From: a virus
Length of the DNA stretch: 43,641 bases
Reading direction: 5' to 3' (one strand)
Virus record (IMG/VR): IMGVR_UViG_2199352024_000003
Coordinates: 1 to 43,641 of that record
Positions 36,922-43,641 of this stretch are shown here, in pieces. Position 1 is the first letter of the stretch. Every line of letters begins with the position of its first letter. A program made the translations under genes and the position numbers. The notes under the pieces were generated by a model that was given only the letters and a program-made list of their open reading frames with translations, searched no databases and was not told the DNA's origin.

Positions 36922-38148
36922 TTAAGCTTCTGTCAGACCAGTCAGAGCGCCGTGGGCGTTCCTCATGTCAGTAGTGAACTCGTGACGCTTGTAGATCGTA
37001 CCTTCATAGGAAAGGGACGAGCCAGCACCGGTTTGACGGGCCAAGATGGATCCGTCGTCGTTCTGGAACTCCCAGTCCGAAGCCTGGTATTCAAACAAGT
37101 GACTTGTGTTCAACAGCCACATCGTGCCGTCCGGGCAGTCACGGTCAACCACAAGTGCGGTCGGTGATCCACCGTTGGAAACGTCTAGGCCCTTGAATCC
37201 ACCCTTTAGGTCCACCGTGTTAACGAATCGTTTGTTGGTGGTTAGGAGGGTAGCGTAAGCCCGACGAACACCGTAGGAGCTGATGATTAGGTCAGCTTCT
37301 TGGCCCGAGGCAATTGCAATGTTGTCTTGCACCTTGGTAACGGCATTCTCACTGATAGAACCGCCGCTCGTGTTGAACGACGCTGTAGGCGTAGCCCATA
37401 CTGGGTAGGTGGCCGGGTCAACGTTGAACAGTGTGCCTGAGGTAGCAACAATGGACTGAACACCCGTGAGCTCCACGTTGTTCGCCGAGGAGGTGGCGTT
37501 TAGGCCAGTTCGGAAAACTTTGTGGGATGAGGTGGTCGTGACCGCTGCACCGGAGATGGTGATGGTCTTGTTAACTGAGTCAACTGCGGTGATCTGTCGG
37601 TTTGAAGCGACGGTTTGAGGAGCCGCAACAGTACCCAAGTCGATGTACATTCCGACTTCCAACTCACGCATTGCGCTGAGAGGAGTGGCAGCCGCAAGCT
37701 GCACCGTGGTAGATGCGGTAGTTGTACCCGCCGTAGCGATAACACCGTCGGTGGTGCCCCAGAGCTGGCGGTTAACGTCACGCTTTAGGTCGTCCTTTGC
37801 CCGTGTCAGTTCGGAGTCAACGGCCCGGACGAAAGAACCTTTGTCGGTCTTCGTCTGGAGGATGACTTCCTGGGTGAAGGTCACTACGGCCATGTTGGTC
37901 TTCAACGGCACACGCTCTTCTGCGTAGCCTTGATTTCCAGCCGTAGGCTTAATGCCGCCTTCAAGACGAGCACCGACACCGGAGTTACGAGTAACGTGCA
38001 AGGACAAGACGGCTCGACGGCCTTCTACATCTCGTTCGTTCTTCTCGACCTGCGCAAGCAGGACATTTGCATTGTTTAGTTCTTCACGTACGCCTGGCTG
38101 ATAGTCTTCACGCAAAGCCTGGTCCAAGTTTGCTAGGGATGCACCCAT
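36922..38148 (-). CDS. major capsid protein
   Basis: 408 residues with HK97-type features: an N-terminal helix (LANLDQALREDYQPGVREELNN region), an E-loop-like part with LSLHVTRNSGVGARLEGG and GNQGYAEERVP, a spine helix (RAVDSELTRAKDDLKRDVNRQLWG), an Ala/Thr-rich insertion and a C-terminal A-domain (IISSYGVRRAYATLL). Preceded by scaffold and followed by a terminator, as expected for the most abundant virion protein. Ribosome site AAAGGAAC. Confidence 0.93.
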   Translation of the reverse strand: MGASLANLDQALREDYQPGVREELNNANVLLAQVEKNERDVEGRRAVLSLHVTRNSGVGARLEGGIKPTAGNQGYAEERVPLKTNMAVVTFTQEVILQTKTDKGSFVRAVDSELTRAKDDLKRDVNRQLWGTTDGVIATAGTTTASTTVQLAAATPLSAMRELEVGMYIDLGTVAAPQTVASNRQITAVDSVNKTITISGAAVTTTSSHKVFRTGLNATSSANNVELTGVQSIVATSGTLFNVDPATYPVWATPTASFNTSGGSISENAVTKVQDNIAIASGQEADLIISSYGVRRAYATLLTTNKRFVNTVDLKGGFKGLDVSNGGSPTALVVDRDCPDGTMWLLNTSHLFEYQASDWEFQNDDGSILARQTGAGSSLSYEGTIYKRHEFTTDMRNAHGALTGLTEA

Positions 38149-38547
38149 TTAATTTATTGTTCCTTTCAAATAAGCGTTTAGATTGGGATGCATTTCAACC
38201 CAACCAACAGTTGTGTTGCACTTCGTGCAGAGAAGTCCTCTGACTTCACCTGTTTGATGATCGTGGTCAACTGCGAGACGCCTACCTGAGACTGGCTCTG
38301 GTCTTGCACAAATCTTACATTTGCCTTCCTGAGACAACAAAAGCATATCATATGCATCAGAAGTCATTGAAATACCTCGTCGCTTCCAATTACCCTCAGC
38401 ATGAGCATAGGGATTGGCGGCATGCCACTTCTTTGTTCACACCTTATGACAGGCTATGCAGTATCGGTAGTACTTGCCTTCTCGATATTTATGGGTGTAA
38501 TAGTCTGTTAAAGGCTTCTCGACACTGCAATCAGCACAAACCCTCAC
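38149..38547 (-). pseudogene. endonuclease VII-like gene interrupted by an in-frame TGA
   Basis: From GTG at 38547 the frame reads a zinc-finger half (VRVCADCSVEKPLTDYY...YCIACHKV), then TGA (38439-38437), then in the same frame TKKWHAANPYAHAEG and the nuclease half (LLLSQEGKCKICARP, LAVDHDHQTGEVRG, LLCTKCNTTVG). Both halves match one recombination endonuclease VII-type protein. A CGA-to-TGA change would explain it. The ATG at 38367 could still make a 72-residue nuclease part. It lies between scaffold and capsid genes, a typical homing-endonuclease site. Confidence 0.75.
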
Positions 38548-39288
38548 TTAATTTACATCACTCCGGGACATGCGTTCGAGAAGTGCAGACTTAGAATCCT
38601 TAAGATTCTTAATCGTCCGGCCCTCGCCTGCGAGCTGTGTCCCATTACCGGGAGCGCCTGCCCCATCAGCGTCTTTAGTCTTACTAGCGATATATTCGTC
38701 GATCGCAGCTTGCTTGCGCCCAGCGAGGATTTCGTGGGCCTTCGTAACGTCGCCCGAAGTGTCATAGGCCGCAAGATCCATGAGCCAGCGGTACTCGGGA
38801 GTGCCGGGGGTGTACCCCAAGCCCTGAGCCTCGGTCTCCAGCTCTTGAACGGCCTTAGCCTGGTCTTGTTGAGCCTGCTGTTCCTGAAGGTACTTCTCAA
38901 GGTCCGACTTTGTAAGGAATCCTTCCTCTACCGCCTCGACGCCCGCCTCAGCTTCGGCCGGGGTTCCGCCTTCTGCGAGGATTGACTCGTAGATCTCCTT
39001 CATGAGTTCAGCGCCCGCACGGGGGTCCTGCTGGAAGGTGCTAGCTAGCTCTTTCCAAGCGTCCCTTTGTTCTTGCTCATAAGACTCAAAAATCTCATAT
39101 TCTTTGGCTTTGGTACGATAATTTGCCGCTTCTTTGCGGATCTTTTCCACATATGCACGGTCAAACTTGTCCGTCTCGGCATTATCGAATGGGTCTACTT
39201 CCGTCTCGGGCGTAGCTTCGGGAGCTGCGGCTTCTACGGGGGCTGCCTCAAGGGCGGGTGCTACATCTACAGGTGCGTCGTCAGGCAT
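38548..39288 (-). CDS. scaffold protein
   Basis: 246 residues, acidic and almost wholly helical. Ala/Pro/Glu-rich N-terminus, a charged coiled coil (40-150) and a basic C-terminal helix (IKNLKDSKSALLERMSRSDVN) that would contact the capsid protein. Between portal and capsid, as usual. Confidence 0.85.
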   Translation of the reverse strand: MPDDAPVDVAPALEAAPVEAAAPEATPETEVDPFDNAETDKFDRAYVEKIRKEAANYRTKAKEYEIFESYEQEQRDAWKELASTFQQDPRAGAELMKEIYESILAEGGTPAEAEAGVEAVEEGFLTKSDLEKYLQEQQAQQDQAKAVQELETEAQGLGYTPGTPEYRWLMDLAAYDTSGDVTKAHEILAGRKQAAIDEYIASKTKDADGAGAPGNGTQLAGEGRTIKNLKDSKSALLERMSRSDVN

Positions 39289-39302
39289 CGGGCCTGTCTC
39301 CT

Positions 39303-41297
39303 TTACTGTTGTGGGTTATTTGGTTCGGTCTGATCCATTGGTGGTGTTGGTCCTTGTACTGGACCGGGAGCCTCGGGAGGAGGAACATTGCCCGTCTCGT
39401 CTGGGACGATGGGGGTGGGAATTTGCTGAGCCGTGGGTGTCGCAGCGAGGCCCTGGGAGACAGCTGCCTGAGCCTGACGCTTGCCCTCTTCTTCCGCTGC
39501 CATTGTCTCATGGGCTTGGACGTGTTGGTCCACAAGATCACGCAGAGTGGTGTCCAGAGACTCATACCGGGCACTCTTTCGAAAGTCGTTGTGATCCATT
39601 ATGTGGTCAGCGTGGTTGTCGAAATCGGCGGGAACACAGACTGTGCCCATTGCCATATCGTGATTCTCTCGCTTAGCCTTTGCGTGGTCCATCGAAATAG
39701 CCTGGAGGATGTCATCCTGCCCCGGCAGGTCCGCCATCTTTGCGAACAAGAGCGGGTCTTGTGTGACCTTGCGATCCCACATGCTCTGTGCCATAGCAAA
39801 CAGCGCCGCACGAGAGCGGGGCTGGAGTGCGTCGGAGGGAACCTCGGCGGTCGTCTGTCCAGAAAGGGAAGCACCTGTCCAAGAAACCGTTTCCGGCACT
39901 TGCCCGGACGTCTGAATCTTAGCTTGGCGGGTCTCTCGAACCTTGTCCTCGTAAAGTTTGAGGAAGAGGGTGGCAAAGCGACCCCACCCGTCAGCCGTCT
40001 CTTTCACAAGATGACCTATCGGGGAGTTGTCCTGCTCAACTAAAACCGACAATCCAACGCCAGAATCTACATTAACTGGCGCCTCTCCCCGAGAAACTGC
40101 GTGAAGGCCGAGAATGTCATCCATCTGTGCGGACAACATCTCAGGTTCACGAATCCACCAGTCCGGCATAGAAGGAGGACTGAGATATGAGGGGATACCG
40201 CCGTCTGGGCCTGCGACATAGTTAAGGACTTCGCCGGGGAGATCACTAACAGCGTCCTCGTCGTCGATCGCACCCTGCGGAAGAAGAAGCCGGGAGTTAC
40301 CCGAGAGCTTCATGTGCTCGATAATGTTGCACCACGAGGCGTTGTAGGCAGTTTGCACCGGGACGGCAGCTGATACTACGGTATCGCCTGTCGCACGGCC
40401 AGGAATCTTGGTCTCCCTAAAGCAAATAACGTTAAGGCGATCCTTAAAGGGGAAGGGCCAGGGGTGTGGACCGTCTACGATCTTGTCCCCGACAATGGTG
40501 GCTACAAGGCCGTTGGGGTTCTTGGAGGATGGGCGCTCGTAGTAAGTCAGCACCCGAGTCAGCTCAACAGGGTAGGCAGTGTCTGACGAGCCCACGTAGC
40601 GAGCCTGAGGAGAGGCACCCGAGTTGGCGTCGGTCGGTGGCGTCTCTTCCATCTTAAAGCGTTCTTGGACTTCAACAGGGGGGAAGGCTTGCGCCCGTAT
40701 CCACCACTGCGCCTTTTCGAAATTCCGAGTCCCTGGCTCGAAGGCAACCTCGACAATAGACATGACCGTGACACAGGCGTCGCCCGTGCCTACAGTCTTG
40801 CCTGTCAGTTCTGATTTGCCGAGCGTAGTGCCCGACTCAGGGTCCCAGTCAAGTGCGAGAAAGCTAGTGCCGCCCTCCCACAGTGCCCAGGACAGCTCTT
40901 CTCGGAGGTCTTCCCAGTTCTGTCGCTTGTGAGCGTCCCGAAGGACAGCCTCGGAGATGTGGGCACCACGCACAGAGGCATCGTCGGAGCCCGAAGGGGG
41001 GACTTCGAATTGGAGGGGGCGAGATAGCAGTTTTGCCATGATCGTCCGGCTGGACGGCCACAGTTTGTTTACGGTAATTTGAACCCGAGAGTTATCCCGA
41101 GCAATATCTTGGACCGTGTTTCGTGTTCGGTCCCATTGGACCCACTGACGTCCTGAGATGTAGGCCTTGTTAATCCAAAACTCTTGGCTTTCCCGTGTGA
41201 CAGCCCGAACTCCCCGCTCGTAACGATCTTTAACGATCTTAGCGGTGATTGTAGGTGTTAGTGCTTCAGGTTTGGAAGGATCTACGGCGTCATCCAC
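39303..41297 (-). CDS. portal protein
   Basis: 664 residues. RQWVQWDRTRNTVQDIARDNSRVQITVNKLWPSSR and the following PLQFEVPPSGSDD belong to podovirus-type portal proteins. A long C-terminal Pro/Gln tail. It is the largest head gene after the terminase and forms the DNA entry ring. Start ATG overlaps the upstream gene's stop. Confidence 0.9.
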   Translation of the reverse strand: MDDAVDPSKPEALTPTITAKIVKDRYERGVRAVTRESQEFWINKAYISGRQWVQWDRTRNTVQDIARDNSRVQITVNKLWPSSRTIMAKLLSRPLQFEVPPSGSDDASVRGAHISEAVLRDAHKRQNWEDLREELSWALWEGGTSFLALDWDPESGTTLGKSELTGKTVGTGDACVTVMSIVEVAFEPGTRNFEKAQWWIRAQAFPPVEVQERFKMEETPPTDANSGASPQARYVGSSDTAYPVELTRVLTYYERPSSKNPNGLVATIVGDKIVDGPHPWPFPFKDRLNVICFRETKIPGRATGDTVVSAAVPVQTAYNASWCNIIEHMKLSGNSRLLLPQGAIDDEDAVSDLPGEVLNYVAGPDGGIPSYLSPPSMPDWWIREPEMLSAQMDDILGLHAVSRGEAPVNVDSGVGLSVLVEQDNSPIGHLVKETADGWGRFATLFLKLYEDKVRETRQAKIQTSGQVPETVSWTGASLSGQTTAEVPSDALQPRSRAALFAMAQSMWDRKVTQDPLLFAKMADLPGQDDILQAISMDHAKAKRENHDMAMGTVCVPADFDNHADHIMDHNDFRKSARYESLDTTLRDLVDQHVQAHETMAAEEEGKRQAQAAVSQGLAATPTAQQIPTPIVPDETGNVPPPEAPGPVQGPTPPMDQTEPNNPQQ

Positions 41298-41500
41298 TAG
41301 AGACCGATCTGCTCAACCGGACGAATCGGCGTAGGGGCCTGAGTGCGCCCGGAAGGAGCCTCAAGGCGCTTAAGTTCAAGGGGGGTCCTAGAAACAAGGG
41401 CGTGAACAAGGAACTTACGCTCCCGAGACTGCAAAACAGCCTGCACAGTGCTTGAAATAGCAAGCACAATCGCAAAAGCGTAAGGAATGTACGTTGTCAT
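41297..41500 (-). CDS. small membrane-type protein
   Basis: 67 residues: an N-terminal hydrophobic segment (5-22, IPYAFAIVLAISSTVQAVL) and a basic C-terminal part. Overlaps both neighbours. Role unknown. Confidence 0.6.
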   Translation of the reverse strand: MTTYIPYAFAIVLAISSTVQAVLQSRERKFLVHALVSRTPLELKRLEAPSGRTQAPTPIRPVEQIGL

Positions 41501-41835
41501 TAAGAGACGGCCTGCTCATTCCACGCAGAAAGGGCCTTAAGAGCCTGTTCAGCCGTAACAAGACGGGCAGCAAGCGCTTCTGTCTCTTCGTGGGCGTCCT
41601 TGACGGCCTGTTTTAAGTTATTTGACTTAATCGGAGTAATCATCCCGAGTAATCCGGCCATCTCGGTGACGCAGGACTCACAAATCGACACCCAACCTTC
41701 GAAATCGACCAGCTTTTCACAGTCGATAACGCTCTCTCTACGTCCCTGAAATAGAGTTCGCTGGGCCGCCTTGCAAAAGAAGCAGGAATTATCAATAGTT
41801 TGTGGTGCGTACTGATCTGTTACATGAAATGCCAT
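41500..41835 (-). CDS. zinc-binding coiled-coil protein
   Basis: 111 residues. CFFC, an isolated Cys, and CESC in the first half suggest a zinc site; the second half is a coiled coil (KQAVKDAHEETEALAARLV). Between jelly-roll protein and portal. Function unknown. Confidence 0.65.
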   Translation of the reverse strand: MAFHVTDQYAPQTIDNSCFFCKAAQRTLFQGRRESVIDCEKLVDFEGWVSICESCVTEMAGLLGMITPIKSNNLKQAVKDAHEETEALAARLVTAEQALKALSAWNEQAVS

Positions 41836-42297
41836 TTAAGCTCCTAGGTATTGGCCTTCGAAGAAGGTAAGGGACCCTGTGGTGGGCCGAACTTGAACAG
41901 AAGCAGAAGTGAAATTAGTCACTTGAACGTAAAAATCACTCTTATATGCGGGTGGACTGATCTTTTCAACCAACACCGGCCCCGCACTTATTACTTCTTC
42001 GGCCGTTAGAGATGATGCGGTGACTTTGCCGGAAGCTATGGGATTAGAGTTGCCATCCGTAATCTCAACAAGGAGAGTGCCAGAAACACCGTTTGGCTGA
42101 ACTACTACGGTGGTTTCAAACTGGTACACGCCCATCTTCTCTACTTCCAGCTTCTGTGAGAGTAAAGTGCTTGAAAGGTCATGCCAACCGTTGGTGTTAA
42201 CGGTCTCATTATCAAACGGGATACGAACGGTTGCCCCAGCAGCAATGGTGGTTACTGCTGAGCCTAGAAATGCGTGTGCCGCCACTGCTTGTGCCAC
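41836..42297 (-). CDS. C1q/TNF-like jelly-roll virion protein
   Basis: 153 residues: RIPFDNETVNTNGWHDLSST, VEKMGVYQFETTVVV, ending GSLTFFEGQYLGA. This pattern of strands is the jelly roll of phage head fibres or decoration. AAGGAG before the GTG at 42297. Follows the collagen-like fibre gene, so the two may form one fibre. Confidence 0.75.
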   Translation of the reverse strand: MAQAVAAHAFLGSAVTTIAAGATVRIPFDNETVNTNGWHDLSSTLLSQKLEVEKMGVYQFETTVVVQPNGVSGTLLVEITDGNSNPIASGKVTASSLTAEEVISAGPVLVEKISPPAYKSDFYVQVTNFTSASVQVRPTTGSLTFFEGQYLGA

Positions 42298-42311
42298 TAT
42301 TTCTCCTTAAA

Positions 42312-43641
42312 TTAAGCCGTTGGGCCGAGGTTTTTAACTTCAAGTAGTGTTTTGGCTTGAGTGCCTACGGGAGAAAGGGACCCTGAAGATGTACCAGCTC
42401 GTCCTAGACAAGTAACATTGCCTCCCGACAGATCGCCGCTAACCACAGTATGCACGATGGTCGCATGTAGAGCATTGTACCCAGCCCCGTTTGTCTTGGT
42501 TTTTCCACGTAGATAGGTAGTTAGTCCTACGGTGATACCGACACCCAACGTGGCGCCTATGTCAACATATCCCGTGAGTTCAAGTGTAACTTCAATGTCA
42601 TCACCAACAGCAGCGGCAATGTCAAGTGAGATCCCATTGAGAGTTCCGGGAGAATCCTCGGATCCTGTGCAAGTAGTCTCATCAGCTGAAGTAAGCTTCT
42701 TGTGTGTGATCGAAGCGCCACCTCCAGAAGGAATCTGAGGAGCAAATCGACCGTTATCCCCTAAAGAGGAGTCCCACACCAGAATGTTTCCGTCATTAAG
42801 AGTGGTGTTGGTGTCAATTTCGTAGCCGCTAGAGTCATGAATTAGGTTAAAAGTATTCGGCTGGTTGTACCACTTGCCCGCAGCATAGACCGGAACATCA
42901 AAATTGTTGAGAGCATAAGTGTCGCCAATATCCGTGTCAGCGAGTTCAGCAAAGGTAGAGATGCCAGTAGCAAGTGTTCCGACCCCGGCATTCCAAGCTG
43001 CTTGGACCCCACTTAGTGTAAGATGCGAACTTAATGAAGCATCATCATTAGCAAGAGCCACAGTCCAGATGTACTGGCTGTATTGCCCGGTCGGCAGATG
43101 GGTGGTGATCGTCTGGACCAAAATACCGTCAATGAAGAACTCAACCTTTTGCCCGCTGGTCATTTTTGCGTAATAGAGGTTGTCACCACTTTGATTGTCA
43201 AATGTCAGCGGATCAGAAAGCGTGGTGCCACCAGAGTTGCCGACTGAAGCCCGAACCTCTACAACACCACTAACAACGGAGAATATAAAGCCCATGTGGT
43301 CCGGTGGCGGAGCGATTGCAGCCAGATTATTGTTGAAGCCGCCGAATGTCACGAAAGCATGGCAGTCAATTGCAGGGTCAATGTATAACCCCGCTGCAAT
43401 TTCAGGGTTTTGATCCCAAACGGGAGCAGAATACCAGTCCGCATTTGAAACTGCGACTACCCCCGTAGGACTAGTTGCTCCGCCCGTCAGCTGCGCCCCG
43501 CTATCATCACGAACAGCGGCACCGCCTCCGGCAGTAGCAACTTGGAAAGCGGCTAAATCTTCTAAAAACGTAAAGGTACGAAACTTGGGGGGCTCAATAG
43601 GAGCGGCAGCACCGTCTGCGCCCGGAGCGCCGGGAGCGCCG
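42312..43641 (-). CDS. collagen-like head/tail fibre protein (continues at 47-1)
   Basis: Together with 1-47 this encodes 458 residues. The region at the join is collagen-like (GGATGGAPGAPGADGAAAP). A central jelly-roll or lectin-like part follows (DCHAFVTFGGFNNN, GFIFSVVSGVVEVRA, DNLYYAKMTSGQKVEFFIDG), a spacer (ADTDIGDTYALNNF, GKWYNQPNTFNLIHDSSG) and a C-terminal beta-rich domain. The frame is open from 43641 to 43353, so the internal ATG at 43352 is not the real start. Likely a head or tail fibre that binds the host. Confidence 0.85.
   Translation of the reverse strand, partial: GAPGAPGADGAAAPIEPPKFRTFTFLEDLAAFQVATAGGGAAVRDDSGAQLTGGATSPTGVVAVSNADWYSAPVWDQNPEIAAGLYIDPAIDCHAFVTFGGFNNNLAAIAPPPDHMGFIFSVVSGVVEVRASVGNSGGTTLSDPLTFDNQSGDNLYYAKMTSGQKVEFFIDGILVQTITTHLPTGQYSQYIWTVALANDDASLSSHLTLSGVQAAWNAGVGTLATGISTFAELADTDIGDTYALNNFDVPVYAAGKWYNQPNTFNLIHDSSGYEIDTNTTLNDGNILVWDSSLGDNGRFAPQIPSGGGASITHKKLTSADETTCTGSEDSPGTLNGISLDIAAAVGDDIEVTLELTGYVDIGATLGVGITVGLTTYLRGKTKTNGAGYNALHATIVHTVVSGDLSGGNVTCLGRAGTSSGSLSPVGTQAKTLLEVKNLGPTA

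Noticed and set aside
38437-38439. TGA recoded as an amino acid
   Set aside because: TGA ends many intact genes here (for example the polymerase and metallophosphoesterase genes), so genome-wide recoding is not supported.
39258-40043. 261-residue rightward frame over portal and scaffold
   Set aside because: Antisense to the portal gene; Cys/Leu/Val composition is a by-product of the opposite coding frame.
43353-43641. Fibre gene starting at the internal ATG at 43352
   Set aside because: The frame is open up to 43641 and continues across the junction to a coupled ATG at 47, and the added part is collagen-like.

Overview
The window looks like the complete, circularly closed genome of a temperate, short-tailed (podovirus-like) phage of an actinobacterium. 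Closure is visible directly: the leftward fibre gene that is open at the right edge (43641) continues in frame into bases 47-1 at the left edge, where it gains an ATG start that overlaps the stop of the preceding gene. Actinobacterial signs are a WhiB-type Fe-S regulator (11736-11963), a Pup-like protein ending in GGQ (26346-26552), an LPXTG-anchored Thr-rich surface protein (13061-13672), an actinobacterial/Gram-positive type LexA box (2252-2265), frequent GTG/TTG starts and an integrase next to a tRNA-Val(GAC) 3' half. The exact host cannot be named.

Layout. (1) Leftward virion module, read from about 2110 down through the origin to 26981: TerL, small head protein, collagen-like fibre, jelly-roll protein, two small proteins, portal, scaffold, an interrupted endonuclease VII gene, major capsid protein, a terminator, then connector, tail (nozzle-like) protein, beta-helix tailspike and three internal-virion-type proteins. 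The last of these carries a 297-residue LAGLIDADG intein. (2) Rightward array of tiny, translationally coupled genes (2378-7125), broken near 5 kb by a promoter/operator region and a ribbon-helix-helix gene, and ending with a TerS-like gene and an HNH endonuclease. (3) Integration region (8153-10938): DGQHR (DndB-like) protein, attP with direct repeats on both sides, leftward integrase and excisionase. A small noncoding switch region (10974-11116) follows. (4) Rightward regulation/replication module (11116-23042): zinc-finger proteins, WhiB, a DUF4406-dNMP kinase fusion, LPXTG protein, PolA-type DNA polymerase, HNH, RuvC-like resolvase, SNF2 helicase, Cas4-like nuclease, Sak4-like ATPase, DUF669-type ssDNA-binding protein and primase-helicase. 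(5) Rightward lysis/late-accessory module (23044-27012): amidase, several small membrane proteins, a metallophosphoesterase, a holin-like protein, Pup and an HNH endonuclease, converging on the virion module.

The most striking item is the phage-borne Pup gene. Pup tags proteins for the actinobacterial proteasome, and no ligase (PafA), Dop or proteasome gene is seen here, so the protein would have to act through host machinery. Next come the intein in a virion protein, the LPXTG surface protein that could act in lysogenic conversion, the SOS box between the divergent left and right modules, and the attP with its flanking repeats. No CI-like repressor was recognised.
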